Under the pieces are notes generated by a model that ran no database searches, was not told the DNA's origin, and was given only the letters and a program-made list of their open reading frames with translations. A stretch of 64,000 nucleotides of DNA from Bacteroidetes bacterium UBA1312 (GTDB lineage: Bacteria; Bacteroidota; Bacteroidia; Chitinophagales; Chitinophagaceae): contig DBTQ01000036.1 of assembly GCA_002307135.1 (NCBI GenBank), positions 186,001-250,000 on the forward strand. The letters are read 5' to 3'. The position numbers and the translations under genes were made by a program. This document shows, one piece after another, positions 17,295 through 27,280 of the stretch. The number at the start of each line of letters is the position of its first letter. Position 1 is the first letter of the stretch.

Positions 17295-19895
17295 ATGAAC
17301 TTAAATAATTTCACAATTAAAGCTCAGGAAGTGATACAAGCTGCACAACAAGTAGCTTTTAATCATCAAAATCCGAGTATCGAAACAGCACATATTTTAC
17401 AGTCTTTACTAGACGATGAAAATGGCTCAATATCTTTTTTGCTCAAAAAGAACAACATCAATTTAGCTCATGTTGCATCTAAACTTGAAGAGCAAATTAA
17501 ACGTTTGCCCAAAGTGCAAGGTGGTGAGCCCGCACAGACATTAAGCAGGGATGCAAATAATGCTATCCTTCGGGCAAGTAGTAACCTCAAACAATTCAAA
17601 GATGAATTTGTAAGTGTTGAACATATATTGTTAGGCCTACTACAAATCAATGATGAAGTAGCTAAAATGCTCAAAGATGCCGGACTAACCGAAAAAGGTT
17701 TGATAGCAGCCATCAGCGAATTGAGAAAGGGTAGTACTGTTGACTCTCAAACTTCCGACAATCAATACAACAATTTAAAGCGCTATGCCAAAAACTTAAA
17801 TGAATTGGCAAGTGATGGTAAACTTGATCCTGTGATCGGTCGGGATGAAGAAATACGCAGAACATTACATATCCTGTCTCGCCGGTCTAAAAATAATCCA
17901 ATATTAGTTGGAGAACCCGGTGTTGGTAAAACTGCTATTGTTGAAGGCTTGGCACATCGGATTATCAATGGTGATGTGCCGGATAATTTGAAATCGAAAA
18001 TCATATTTGCACTTGATATGGGGCTGCTTATTGCGGGCGCAAAATATAAGGGCGAATTTGAAGAACGACTTAAAGGTGTTATCAAAGAAGTGACTGAAAG
18101 TAATGGTGAAATTATTTTGTTTATTGACGAAATACACACGCTTGTAGGTGCTGGCGGTGGCGATGGTGCAATGGATGCCGCCAATATTTTGAAACCTGCA
18201 TTAGCTCGTGGCGAGCTACGTGCAGTAGGTGCAACAACACTCAACGAATACCAAAAGTATTTTGAAAAGGATAAAGCTCTGGAACGTCGTTTTCAAAAAA
18301 TAATGGTGGATGAACCAAGCGAAGAAGATGCTATTTCTATATTGCGTGGTTTGAAAGACAAATACGAAAGTCATCACCAGGTGCGTATCCTAGACGAAGC
18401 GATTATAGCTGCGGTGCAATTATCGGCGCGCTACATTACAGATCGCTTTTTACCAGACAAGGCTATTGACTTAATCGACGAAAGTGCGGCAAAGCTTAAA
18501 CTGGAAATGAACTCAATGCCGGAAGAATTGGATGAACTCGAACGCAGGATTCGTCAATTGGAAATTGAACGTGAGGCTATTAAACGCGAGAAAGACGAAG
18601 ATAAATTGAAAACATTGGCACAGGAAATTTCGGTGCTTACGGTACAGCGCGATACGCTAAAAGCCAAATGGTTGAATGAAAAGGAATTGGTTGATAAAAT
18701 CAATCAGGCTAAAGGTAAAATAGAACACTTGAAGCAAGAGGCGGAACGTGCCGAACGTGAAGGTGATTATGGAAAAGTGGCGGAGATCCGTTACGGAAAA
18801 CTACAAGCTGAAGAAGCCATAATAGTTGATTTGTCCAAACAACTCGATGAAATGGACAGTCAGCACAAACGCCTACTAAAAGAAGAAGTAAGTGCTGATG
18901 ATATTGCTGAAAATGTGGCTAAGGCAACGGGTATTCCTGTACAGCGCATGATGCAAAGTGAACGAGAAAAATTGTTGAACCTCGAAGGGGAATTACATAA
19001 AAAGGTAGTTGGTCAGGAAGAAGCGATAACTGCGGTGTCAGATGCCATACGCAGAGGCCGTGCCGGATTGCAGGATCCACGCAAACCAATTGGTTCTTTC
19101 ATATTTCTAGGCACGACTGGTGTCGGCAAAACAGAATTGGCAAAAGCACTGGCTGAAATACTGTTTGACGATGAGAATATGATGACGCGTATAGACATGA
19201 GTGAGTATCAGGAGAAACATAGCGTGAGCCGTTTGGTAGGTGCACCTCCCGGATATATTGGTTACGAAGAAGGAGGGCAATTGACAGAAGCTGTACGCCG
19301 TAAGCCTTATTCAGTAGTACTCTTGGATGAAATTGAAAAAGCGCATCCTGATACCTTTAATGTTTTATTGCAAGTATTGGATGATGGCCGATTGACAGAT
19401 AATAAAGGTCGGGTAGTCAATTTTAAAAATACCATCATCATTATGACCAGCAATATGGGCAGTCATATCATTCAACAGAATTTTGAAAATGTCAATGATA
19501 ATAACCTAGATGACGTCGTTGAAGCTACTAAATCGCAAGTGATGGATTTGTTGCGTCAAACATTGCGTCCAGAATTTTTGAATCGTGTGGATGATGTGAT
19601 TATGTTCCATCCGTTGATGCGTAAAGAAATCAAAGGCATTATCAAAATCCAATTGAATGGTATAACACAACAATTATCCAAACAAGGCATAGAATTGGAT
19701 TTCTCTGAATATGCTATTGACTACTTGGTAGAGAATGGTTTTGATCCGCAATATGGTGCAAGGCCTTTGAAACGGGTGATTCAAAAAGAAGTCATTAACC
19801 TGTTGAGCAAAAAAATAATAGCCGGTGAAATAGATAAAACAAAACCGGTGCTCATTGATGTGTTTGACGGCACAGTAGTGATGAGAAATAATTAA
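17295..19895 (+). CDS. clpB: ATP-dependent disaggregase ClpB
   Basis: 866 residues from the ATG at 17295. The Clp N-domain (about 1-145) is followed by AAA+ module 1 with Walker A GEPGVGKT at 206, the long coiled-coil middle domain (about 410-530, EELDELERRIRQLE) and AAA+ module 2 with Walker A GTTGVGKT at 606. The middle domain separates it from ClpA/ClpC. It threads aggregated proteins through its pore together with DnaK, DnaJ and GrpE; dnaJ and grpE lie 3-4 kb downstream on the other strand. No CIRCE or sigma32-like site was seen upstream. Confidence 0.97.
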   Translation: MNLNNFTIKAQEVIQAAQQVAFNHQNPSIETAHILQSLLDDENGSISFLLKKNNINLAHVASKLEEQIKRLPKVQGGEPAQTLSRDANNAILRASSNLKQFKDEFVSVEHILLGLLQINDEVAKMLKDAGLTEKGLIAAISELRKGSTVDSQTSDNQYNNLKRYAKNLNELASDGKLDPVIGRDEEIRRTLHILSRRSKNNPILVGEPGVGKTAIVEGLAHRIINGDVPDNLKSKIIFALDMGLLIAGAKYKGEFEERLKGVIKEVTESNGEIILFIDEIHTLVGAGGGDGAMDAANILKPALARGELRAVGATTLNEYQKYFEKDKALERRFQKIMVDEPSEEDAISILRGLKDKYESHHQVRILDEAIIAAVQLSARYITDRFLPDKAIDLIDESAAKLKLEMNSMPEELDELERRIRQLEIEREAIKREKDEDKLKTLAQEISVLTVQRDTLKAKWLNEKELVDKINQAKGKIEHLKQEAERAEREGDYGKVAEIRYGKLQAEEAIIVDLSKQLDEMDSQHKRLLKEEVSADDIAENVAKATGIPVQRMMQSEREKLLNLEGELHKKVVGQEEAITAVSDAIRRGRAGLQDPRKPIGSFIFLGTTGVGKTELAKALAEILFDDENMMTRIDMSEYQEKHSVSRLVGAPPGYIGYEEGGQLTEAVRRKPYSVVLLDEIEKAHPDTFNVLLQVLDDGRLTDNKGRVVNFKNTIIIMTSNMGSHIIQQNFENVNDNNLDDVVEATKSQVMDLLRQTLRPEFLNRVDDVIMFHPLMRKEIKGIIKIQLNGITQQLSKQGIELDFSEYAIDYLVENGFDPQYGARPLKRVIQKEVINLLSKKIIAGEIDKTKPVLIDVFDGTVVMRNN

Positions 19896-19921
19896 AATAA
19901 CGCCTAAATAGATAAAATGTA

Positions 19922-19953
19922 CAACTGCCTGCTGATCTATCAGCAGGCAGTTG
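19922..19953. terminator. Perfect 14-bp hairpin after clpB
   Basis: CAACTGCCTGCTGA and its exact complement are separated by four bases, 26 bases after the clpB stop. No T-run follows, so termination may be imperfect or rely on the stem alone. Confidence 0.65.
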
Positions 19954-20093
19954 TCGTATATATTGGTGCCCAAATGCTGTTATATTTTATTTGTTGTATG
20001 TTTTATTGTTATAATTCACTATTAGTTAATAATGTATTAATAACTTAGTTACATTACTATCGGTTCTTTGCACTGTACTTAAAAATGTAATAT

Positions 20094-20942
20094 ATGGCAG
20101 TTCGGGAACCAGAGATAGTGGTTATTTCAGATGTGCATTTGGGTACTTATGGTTGCCACGCCAATGAGTTACTGCAATACCTCAAAAGTATTCGTCCGAA
20201 AATGTTAGTCCTTAATGGCGACATTATTGATATCTGGCAATTTAGCAAACGATACTGGCCGGCTTCACACATGCAAATAGTCAAGTATATAACGGGACTC
20301 ATAGCACAAGAAATACCTGTTTACTATATCCCGGGCAATCATGATGAGATGCTGCGCAAATTCAAAGACTTTCAATTAGGATCTTTAAAAATTACCAATA
20401 AGCTATCCTTGAAAGTGGATAATTCGAGAATCTGGATTTTTCATGGAGATGTATTTGATGTTGTCATGAAACACAGTCGTTGGTTGGCCAAGCTTGGTGC
20501 TATTGGCTATGACACACTAATTCTTATTAATAAATTTGTCAATTTCCTGTCCAAGCGTTTTAATGGTTCACAAATCTCTTTCTCCAAAAAGATAAAAAAT
20601 AGTGTAAAAGGTGCAGTGAAATTTGTCAACCAATTTGAAGATACCGTTTGCAGCATAGCGGCCGAAAATAATTATCAATATGTCATTTGTGGACATATAC
20701 ACCAGCCGGAAATAAGAACAATGGCAACGCCACATGGTCCTGTTATTTATATGAACTCCGGCGATTGGATAGAAAACTTAACCGCATTGGAGTACAACGA
20801 TCGTAAATGGAGTTTGTATAAATATAACGACGACCCGATTGCACAAAATATCGACCTTAAAACAGATAATACCAGCAATGAAACTGCTAAAGAGTTGATG
20901 AACCTGTTGATACAGGAAATGAATCTTAAAGAACAAAAATAA
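20094..20942 (+). CDS. LpxH-like metallophosphoesterase (UDP-2,3-diacylglucosamine diphosphatase family)
   Basis: 282 residues. Calcineurin-like metal motifs run in order: SDVHLG (D-x-H), LNGDIIDIW, GNHDE, FHGD and GHIHQPE. The combination matches the Bacteroidota LpxH-like family, which would cleave UDP-diacylglucosamine to lipid X in lipid A synthesis at the inner membrane face. The narrower substrate assignment is inference, since many Bacteroidota have more than one such enzyme. It is seven bases from a glycosyltransferase gene, so the pair probably works on an envelope glycolipid. Confidence 0.8.
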   Translation: MAVREPEIVVISDVHLGTYGCHANELLQYLKSIRPKMLVLNGDIIDIWQFSKRYWPASHMQIVKYITGLIAQEIPVYYIPGNHDEMLRKFKDFQLGSLKITNKLSLKVDNSRIWIFHGDVFDVVMKHSRWLAKLGAIGYDTLILINKFVNFLSKRFNGSQISFSKKIKNSVKGAVKFVNQFEDTVCSIAAENNYQYVICGHIHQPEIRTMATPHGPVIYMNSGDWIENLTALEYNDRKWSLYKYNDDPIAQNIDLKTDNTSNETAKELMNLLIQEMNLKEQK

Positions 20943-20949
20943 GCTGACA

Positions 20950-21978
20950 TTGAAAATACTATACGCTATACAAGGAACTGGTAACGGGCATCTGGCACGA
21001 GCTAGAGATGTATATCCAGAATTGGCAAAATATGGAGCAACAGATGTATTGGTAAGCGGTATTCAGGCTGATATTGAGCTGCCATTTCCTGTCAAATACA
21101 AATTGTATGGCTTGAGTTTTATATTCGGACAACACGGCTCTGTAGATAAATGGGCAACCTTTAAAAAATTAAGACCATTTACCTTGATTAACGACATCAC
21201 CCGATTGCGTGTACAAGATTATGATCTCATCATTAACGATTTTGAACCTGTATCTGCTTGGGCATGTAGGCTGCATAAAAAGCACTGTGTATCGCTAAGT
21301 CATCAGAGTGCTGTATTGCATCCTATGGCACCACGACCGGCTGCTTACGATTGGTTAGGCAATATGATATTGAAGCATTATGCGCCACATTCCAGTGCTT
21401 ATAGTTTTCATTTCCAATCGTTCGACCAAAATATTTTTACACCAGTGGTGCGCAAAGAAATACGTAAAATTGCTATTTCTGATGAAGGTCACTATACCGT
21501 ATATCTACCTGCCTATAACGACGAAACTATTGTAAAAGAGCTCTCGGTTTATGAAAATATAAACTGGCAAGTCTTTTCCAAACATAGCCATGAAGCATTC
21601 ACATTTAAAAATATCCACGTTCAACCCATCGAAAACGATGCATTCATCAGTAGTATGGCTTCGAGTACTGGCGTATTGTGTGGTGCAGGATTTGAAACAC
21701 CTGCTGAAGCATTATTTATGGGCAAAAAATTAATGGTTATACCAATGCATGGACAATATGAGCAACAATGTAATGCGGCTCTTCTTGCATCAATGGATAT
21801 ACCTGTTATCAAATCGCTGAGCCGTAAATATAAAAATAAGATAAGTGGTTGGTTGATGCAGGAAGAAGGCATCACTGTTAATTATCCCGACAATATAAGA
21901 TCTGTTGTGGCCAAGGTAATGGAAGATTATCTGGCACTACAGTTAACTGTCAATCCTTCAATGCCTCAATTGGGTTAG
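20950..21978 (+). CDS. Glycosyltransferase (GT-B, MurG-like family)
   Basis: 342 residues from a TTG at 20950. MKILYAIQGTGNGHLARA is the normal first strand and glycine-rich loop of this family, so the rare start is convincing. The C-terminal nucleotide-sugar site is seen as GVLCGAGFETPAEALFMGKK, where the conserved E and PAEA contact the sugar nucleotide. It is seven bases downstream of the LpxH-like gene and should be co-expressed. The acceptor is unknown; the operon suggests a lipid or envelope glycan. Confidence 0.85.
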   Translation: MKILYAIQGTGNGHLARARDVYPELAKYGATDVLVSGIQADIELPFPVKYKLYGLSFIFGQHGSVDKWATFKKLRPFTLINDITRLRVQDYDLIINDFEPVSAWACRLHKKHCVSLSHQSAVLHPMAPRPAAYDWLGNMILKHYAPHSSAYSFHFQSFDQNIFTPVVRKEIRKIAISDEGHYTVYLPAYNDETIVKELSVYENINWQVFSKHSHEAFTFKNIHVQPIENDAFISSMASSTGVLCGAGFETPAEALFMGKKLMVIPMHGQYEQQCNAALLASMDIPVIKSLSRKYKNKISGWLMQEEGITVNYPDNIRSVVAKVMEDYLALQLTVNPSMPQLG

Positions 21979-21982
21979 TTGG

Positions 21983-22495
21983 TCAAAGCATATTTTTTTT
22001 GTTGGACGAACGGATCATTTCGGCATAATTCTGTCCTTTCGATAAAGATGTTACCGCCATCACTATTCGTTTTTCACGTGTGGCAGCAGTCTTGGCACTT
22101 TCTATCCATTTACTGTAATAATTCTGATTGGAACGAGGCATTTTGTAGAAGGCATCGCTTGCTTCCGGTACTTCTTTTAAGCAATCAACCAAATCTGTAT
22201 TGAGTTGATACGCTTCCTGAGCTATTTCCAAACCCACATGTAGCATAGCGCCTTCTTTTTTTGCTATTATCTTTCTGATTGCAGCATTCAGCGGTAAAAT
22301 AAAGCTGGCATCACCCATGGGCAGCAATGACATGCTGGTTACTTTATGCTGATCAAATACTGCATTTACCCGATAAGACTTCCGCACGCCGGGGTTCAAC
22401 TCTTCTGCAATATCTGTAGGTACTTCTATATAAGTCCAGCCTGTTTTTTCACCATTGCTTCCGAATTTAAGGATGCGGGTAGTGTATTTGACCAT
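21983..22495 (-). CDS. DUF1905 + YdeI/OmpD-associated domain protein
   Basis: 170 residues. The first ~90 (GWTYIEVPTDIAEEL, the VTSMSLLPMGDASFILPLN strand, and the IRKIIAKKEGAMLHV turn) fit DUF1905, a small beta-barrel-like domain. The remainder (FYKMPRSNQNYYSKWIESAKTAATREKRI) is the YdeI/OmpD-associated domain. The fusion is common in Bacteroidota and soil bacteria; its biochemical role is unknown. Its stop is five bases from the convergent glycosyltransferase stop, leaving no room for a separate terminator. Confidence 0.85.
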   Translation of the reverse strand: MVKYTTRILKFGSNGEKTGWTYIEVPTDIAEELNPGVRKSYRVNAVFDQHKVTSMSLLPMGDASFILPLNAAIRKIIAKKEGAMLHVGLEIAQEAYQLNTDLVDCLKEVPEASDAFYKMPRSNQNYYSKWIESAKTAATREKRIVMAVTSLSKGQNYAEMIRSSNKKNML

Positions 22496-22521
22496 AAAGA
22501 AAATATGAGCTACAAATTAAC

Positions 22522-22591
22522 GATATTCATTTATAAATAAAAAAAACGTGCGGTACACTAGGCAACGCACGTTTTTATTTATAAATGAATA
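22522..22591. terminator. Long inverted repeat / terminator after dnaJ
   Basis: The arms ATATTCATTTATAAATA...CGTGCG and CGCACG...TATTTATAAATGAATAT are near-perfect over about 27 bases, with three extra A in the left arm and a 13-base loop. On the minus strand it ends dnaJ transcription; it also covers the upstream region of the YdeI-like gene. Confidence 0.8.
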
Positions 22592-22601
22592 TTGGAATGG
22601 A

Positions 22602-23774
22602 TTAGCTAAAAGCATCCTTTATCTTATCGAAAAAACTTTTCTCATCCTTGTCTGCACCAGCTTCTTCTCCGGGCTTAAAGTTGGAGGAATGTTTTAATTT
22701 TTCCATGATGTCACGTTCTTCATTGCTCAATTGCTGTGGCGACCAAGCATTGACCTCAACCAATTGATCTCCTTTTTCGTATGATTGGAAAGCCGGGAAT
22801 CCTTTGCCTTTTAGACGGAATAGCTTACCGCTTTGTGTACCTGCGGGTATTTTTATTTTAGCTTTTCCATCTATAGTTGGTACTTCTACTTGAGTGCCTA
22901 GTACAATTTCGGGGAAAGTCAGGTAAAGATGGAATACAACATCCAAATCCCTGCGCATCAACTGCGGGTGTTTTTCTTCTTCTATTAATATTAATAAGTC
23001 GCCTGATGGTCCGCCACGTTCGCCTACATTACCATTACCGCTCATGCTTAGTTGCATCCCGTCCTGTACACCGGCAGGTATATCCATGCTAATAGTTTCT
23101 TCGCCATATACACGCCCTTCTCCTTTACATGCGCCACATTTTGCACTAATGCTTGTACCGTCTCCGTTACAAGTAGGACAGGTCGTTACGGTTTGCATCT
23201 GACCAAGAAAGGTATTTTGTACACGGCGTACCTGACCGCTTCCACCACAAGTGCCACAGGTTTTTATAGAGGCTTTGTCTTTAGCGCCTGAGCTGTCACA
23301 CTGTTGGCAGCCCACATATTTTTTTACTTTAATTTTTTTATTAGCACCATGGGCTATTTCGCTAAAGTTCATTTTCAACTTTACACGAAGGTTGGCTCCA
23401 CGACCCGCGCCTTGCCTGCGACCTCCGCCACCCTGACGACCACCAAACACATCCTCGCCAAAGATATCGCCGAAGTTGGAGAAAATATCTTCCATACGCA
23501 TACCGCCACCACCAAATCCACCTGCACCACCACGCCCACCTGCACCGGCGTTGCCCATAGAATGACCAAAGCGATCGTACTGTGCACGTTTGTCAGGGGA
23601 GCTCAATATTTCATAAGCTTCTGCTGCTTCTTTAAATTTTTCTTCGGCTGCCTTATCCCCCGGATTGCGGTCGGGGTGAAATTGCATCGCTATTTTGCGG
23701 TAAGCTTTCTTAATCTCATCAGCACTTGCCGATTTAGACACGCCTAGTATTTCGTAATAATCTCTTTTTGACAT
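22602..23774 (-). CDS. dnaJ: Chaperone DnaJ
   Basis: 390 residues. The J domain (1-70) contains HPD at 33-35. A Gly/Phe-rich linker (about 75-120) follows. The zinc region has four C-x2-C-x-G-x-G repeats: CQQCDSSG, CGTCGGSG, CPTCNGDG and CGACKGEG, the first lacking one canonical glycine. Two client-binding beta domains complete it. It delivers unfolded clients to DnaK and stimulates its ATPase. It lies 71 bases downstream of grpE on the same strand; dnaK is not in the window. Confidence 0.97.
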   Translation of the reverse strand: MSKRDYYEILGVSKSASADEIKKAYRKIAMQFHPDRNPGDKAAEEKFKEAAEAYEILSSPDKRAQYDRFGHSMGNAGAGGRGGAGGFGGGGMRMEDIFSNFGDIFGEDVFGGRQGGGGRRQGAGRGANLRVKLKMNFSEIAHGANKKIKVKKYVGCQQCDSSGAKDKASIKTCGTCGGSGQVRRVQNTFLGQMQTVTTCPTCNGDGTSISAKCGACKGEGRVYGEETISMDIPAGVQDGMQLSMSGNGNVGERGGPSGDLLILIEEEKHPQLMRRDLDVVFHLYLTFPEIVLGTQVEVPTIDGKAKIKIPAGTQSGKLFRLKGKGFPAFQSYEKGDQLVEVNAWSPQQLSNEERDIMEKLKHSSNFKPGEEAGADKDEKSFFDKIKDAFS

Positions 23775-23845
23775 TTATTGTATAACTTATAAATGACGCT
23801 ACAATTGGGTTATAAAACCGTTGTGTCGTCTTCATGAATATATGC

Positions 23846-24433
23846 TTATTTCCCTACAATTACTTTCGCATAGCGAATCAATTTATCATTGAGGTAGTAT
23901 CCCTTTTCCATTACGTCCACTACTTTTCCTTGCATGTCTTCGCTTGGTGCCGGTATTTCAGTAATCGCTTCGTGCAATTCTGCATCAAATTCTTTACCAA
24001 TTGGTGATTCCATTTCCTTCAGCCCTTTTTGGTTCAGAATATTGGTTAATTTACTCAATACCAAATTCATGCCTTCTTTTACGGCATTGATATCTGTAGC
24101 TGTTTCCAACGTTTTAAAAGCACGGTCGCTATCATCCATTACTGCCAACAAGGACTGAATCAAATCTTTACCAGCTGTTTGTATCAATTCCACACGTTCT
24201 TTAGCATTACGCTTACGGAAATTGTCGAACTCTGCAACAAGTCGCAAATACTGGTCTTTTGAATTACTCAATTCTATGCGAAGCTGATCTACTTCTGATA
24301 TTGATTCAGGTGCTTCAATTGCCGGTTCATTATTTTGTGCCGTTACTTCATCTTGTTGTGTCAGATTGTCGTCGGCTGTTGCTTGGTTTTCCAGTTCTTT
24401 ATCGTTCATTGCTTTCTTTTTTTTGAAAATCAT
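23846..24433 (-). CDS. grpE: Nucleotide exchange factor GrpE
   Basis: 195 residues from 24433; the ATG at 24409 (MNDKELE) is an equally plausible start. The N-terminus is acidic and glutamine-rich. A long dimerising helix (LRIELSNSKDQYLRLVAEFDNFRKRNAKERVEL) leads to the beta-wing with the family motif ESPIGKEFDAELHEAITEI and the closing GYYLNDKLIRYAKVIV. It releases ADP from DnaK. Arranged grpE-dnaJ on the minus strand, a standard order without hrcA. Confidence 0.96.
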   Translation of the reverse strand: MIFKKKKAMNDKELENQATADDNLTQQDEVTAQNNEPAIEAPESISEVDQLRIELSNSKDQYLRLVAEFDNFRKRNAKERVELIQTAGKDLIQSLLAVMDDSDRAFKTLETATDINAVKEGMNLVLSKLTNILNQKGLKEMESPIGKEFDAELHEAITEIPAPSEDMQGKVVDVMEKGYYLNDKLIRYAKVIVGK

Positions 24434-24525
24434 ACTTATACACTAATCGCAAAAACGTTGCCAAAGCGTTTTTGGGGACAAATTGTCAGCGAAAATATAA
24501 TTGGCTGACAAGATGTGGAACTAAC

Positions 24526-26433
24526 TTAAGCGTCTGCAAATTCCCAGGCACTCTTATATGCATTCAGCTCTTGTGCATAGCTAATAAAATCGGCATAAAA
24601 AGGTAAGCGGGAAAGCGTAGCACTATCTCCAACAATAACTAGTTTTTTTCTGGCTCTTGTCATGGCTACATTCATCCGCCGAATGTCAGATAGGAAGCCA
24701 ATATTTGCTTCTGAATTGCTTCGGGTCATGCAGATATAAACAATATCCCGTTCCTGTCCCTGAAAACTGTCAATGGTATTGACCGTTATTTTGTCCAGAT
24801 ACGGTTGCAACACAGGTTGGTGCAGTAACTGTTCCTTCAATACCTGAATTTGTTGTTTGTAAGGTGAAATAACAGCTATTGTCGGAAAATCTTGTCCTGA
24901 ATAATGTACTTGAAGCTCTGTAGCCACTAATGACAGATGCTTCAATAAAAAAGCCGCTTCTTCGGGGTTAGTGGTGCTGGTACCTTCTGCTACTTCGTCG
25001 AATCCGCAACCCGCTGTATCAATAAATGCCAAAGGTGCATCATCAATAAACAAAAGCCGGTTTTTTACCGAATCGTGTGCTTTCAGCCTATTGTTGTAGA
25101 ACACCTGCGATGAATAGCCCATAATGGAGGTGTGCATCCGGTATTGTTCTTCCAGCAGTACAACTGCATCTGGATGCAAAGCCACCAGTTTTTCGAGCAG
25201 GGTAGTATTGAGCCCGTTTTTGCCGGCTTCGTGCGATTTGATGGTGGGTGGCAACTGACAATGATCGCCTGCCAGAATCACTTTTTGTGCTTTCAGTATA
25301 GGAATCCAGCAAGCGGGTTCCAGTGCTTGTCCGGCTTCATCAATCACCAGCGTATGGTAGCTGCGGTTGCGTACGGTATAGTGCTGTGCACCTACCAAAG
25401 TGGCGGTAATCACTTGGGCTTTATTGAGTACATCATCTATAATGTATTGCTCGGTCTTGCCCGCATCTTTCATTATTTTGTGTGCTTCATCAAACAAGGC
25501 TTTACGTTGCTCACGTTCTGCTTTACCAAAATTCCGCTTGTATTTATGTGCCATATTACGGAATTCATTGGCCTGTTTTTTAAGTGCTTTAATGGATTTC
25601 ATTTGGCTGTGCTCCGCCGTTTTGCTGTCGAGTGTCAAGGACATTAGCCGCTCAGATACCCGTGCCGGATTGCCTACCCGTACCACATTCAGTCCTTCAT
25701 CCGACAGCTTTTCACTCAGCAAGTCCACCGCTGTATTGCTTGGTGCCACCACCAATATTTGCTGATGATCTTGCTGTATCAGTGCCTTTATAGCTTGTAC
25801 CAAAGTAGTGGTTTTGCCGGTGCCGGGTGGTCCGTGTACGATGGCCAGCTCATTGGCGGCTACTATTTTATGTACAGCTAATTGTTGTTGTGTATTGAGC
25901 CGGTCAATAGGATTGAGCTTCGTTTCTGTATGGAAAGTAGGTGCTTTGACACCTGTAAGTATCTGTATCAGGCGACCGGCCTCTTTATCTTCTATTAGGG
26001 TTTCTGCCGATCGAAGTGCAGTCTGCATTTCGTCGTAGCTATTGTCGTCGAAGAGCAGGTCGAGTCCTAATTTACCATCGCTGCTCCATTCGGGGAGCTC
26101 ATCGGCGCGTAAGGTTATTTTGAGTCTGTTGCCACTTTGAAAAGTAACGGTTCCTTCTATCCGATTGTTCGCAGCATCGTGGTTGGAAAACAAAACAGCT
26201 GATACGCCAAACCGAAACTGATGGTTGAGGTCTTGGTTTGTAGTTCGTTCAATTTCAACACTTATATAATCTCCTTTACTCATTTCTGTACCCCTAATAG
26301 CGATAGGGTACCAGGTCAGGCCATTGGTTCTGCGTTCAGCAGCTGAGGCACTGGCAGTCAAAGCCTGATACGATGCCAAATCCGCCAAACGTTCAGTTTT
26401 GAGCAGTTCAAGAAGTCTTTTGAAATAATCCAT
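24526..26433 (-). CDS. Superfamily 1 helicase of the UPF1/IGHMBP2 type
   Basis: 635 residues from the ATG at 26433 rather than the TTG at 26442. An N-terminal oligonucleotide-binding-like barrel region (about 1-150) precedes two RecA domains. Motif I is GPPGTGKTTT near 205, motif II DEAG near 367, followed by GDHCQLPPT, EEQYRMH, the motif V region TVNTIDSFQGQERD near 555 and MTRARKKL near 606. This set defines the UPF1-like SF1B group, 5'-3' helicases of RNA or DNA. The bacterial members' roles are poorly known; repair or RNA metabolism is a guess. It has its own region between grpE and a SRPBCC gene. Confidence 0.9.
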   Translation of the reverse strand: MDYFKRLLELLKTERLADLASYQALTASASAAERRTNGLTWYPIAIRGTEMSKGDYISVEIERTTNQDLNHQFRFGVSAVLFSNHDAANNRIEGTVTFQSGNRLKITLRADELPEWSSDGKLGLDLLFDDNSYDEMQTALRSAETLIEDKEAGRLIQILTGVKAPTFHTETKLNPIDRLNTQQQLAVHKIVAANELAIVHGPPGTGKTTTLVQAIKALIQQDHQQILVVAPSNTAVDLLSEKLSDEGLNVVRVGNPARVSERLMSLTLDSKTAEHSQMKSIKALKKQANEFRNMAHKYKRNFGKAEREQRKALFDEAHKIMKDAGKTEQYIIDDVLNKAQVITATLVGAQHYTVRNRSYHTLVIDEAGQALEPACWIPILKAQKVILAGDHCQLPPTIKSHEAGKNGLNTTLLEKLVALHPDAVVLLEEQYRMHTSIMGYSSQVFYNNRLKAHDSVKNRLLFIDDAPLAFIDTAGCGFDEVAEGTSTTNPEEAAFLLKHLSLVATELQVHYSGQDFPTIAVISPYKQQIQVLKEQLLHQPVLQPYLDKITVNTIDSFQGQERDIVYICMTRSNSEANIGFLSDIRRMNVAMTRARKKLVIVGDSATLSRLPFYADFISYAQELNAYKSAWEFADA

Positions 26434-26484
26434 TGCGCGCAAAGTTAAGGTCTTGTGCGTGGATTGTTGTGGAGGTGTAAATTT

Positions 26485-26922
26485 CTATTCCTTGGTTTGT
26501 TCGGCAAATGTTTTAAAAAGGCGGAGCTGGTCTTGCGCATATTTTTGGGCAGCTCCAGACAACAACCTTATTATTATCCTAGAAAGCAGCCCTGCATATT
26601 TGGTGATATTCATTTCTGCTTCCACCAAGGTTTTGTCTGCTGCCAATGCTGTAAAGCGGTGTGTGGAAGTATGGATCATTTTTGTTTTGGCATGTTCATA
26701 GTCGGCCGTGATGACAGCTGGCAGATTGTTGGCTACAATGGTTTCATACAGTGTGCCGCCATTCTTAAATAATAGCTTTGTTACTGCACCGTTGGTTCCT
26801 GGTATGCCACTTACCGGCTCATAGCTGAGCATACCCTTTTTCCATTCTTTAAAATTGTTTTTGTCCATGTATAGACCTATTACCTGGTCTATGGGCGCAT
26901 TTATTGCAATGGAGGTTTTCAT
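26485..26922 (-). CDS. SRPBCC (START-like) family protein
   Basis: 145 residues. MKTSIAINAPIDQVIGLYMDKNNFKEWKKGM is the usual opening of the SRPBCC fold, and the C-terminal helix (ITKYAGLLSRIIIRLLSGAAQKYAQDQLRLFKTF) lines the ligand cavity. Such proteins bind hydrophobic ligands or act as hydrolases or cyclases; no specific role can be read. It ends three bases before the phosphatase gene starts on the same strand order (phosphatase 26926-27264 upstream), indicating one transcript. Confidence 0.85.
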   Translation of the reverse strand: MKTSIAINAPIDQVIGLYMDKNNFKEWKKGMLSYEPVSGIPGTNGAVTKLLFKNGGTLYETIVANNLPAVITADYEHAKTKMIHTSTHRFTALAADKTLVEAEMNITKYAGLLSRIIIRLLSGAAQKYAQDQLRLFKTFAEQTKE

Positions 26923-26925
26923 ATT

Positions 26926-27264
26926 TTATGGTCGGTTAGTGTCCAAGTTCAGATATGTATCCACCTTACTGCTGATGTCTGCAACTAATTCGGGATCCAT
27001 ATAAGTATATTCGTCAGGGATGTCCAGTACCACTATTGGCCGATCAGCTATATCCTCAGTAAATTTATCCAGTATCCTTTGTTTGTGCCGTTTTTCCATT
27101 ACAAATATAATGTCTGCCCAAGCTATTCTTTTAGCTGTTAGCTTGATACGGGCAGAGGGTTCCGTACCTGCCGACTGTGCTTGCAGATCTTGTCGGTTTT
27201 TATAAATAGCTTCGGCAGTGGGGCTCCGCCATTGATTGCGACTACAGACAAACAGCAGGTTCAT
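26926..27264 (-). CDS. Short low-molecular-weight protein tyrosine phosphatase
   Basis: 112 residues, shorter than the ~150 of classical LMW-PTPs. The P-loop CSRNQWRS (C7, R13, S14) fits C-x5-R-S and stands at the very start as in that family, followed by SAGT. A DIPDEY segment near 82 could supply the general acid. This compact form is common in bacteria and annotated as a phosphatase-like protein; some compact members have other ligands. It sits between a DUF1003 gene and the SRPBCC gene, all minus strand and 16 and 3 bases apart. Confidence 0.85.
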   Translation of the reverse strand: MNLLFVCSRNQWRSPTAEAIYKNRQDLQAQSAGTEPSARIKLTAKRIAWADIIFVMEKRHKQRILDKFTEDIADRPIVVLDIPDEYTYMDPELVADISSKVDTYLNLDTNRP

Positions 27265-27280
27265 GGGTTCTTTTTTCGGT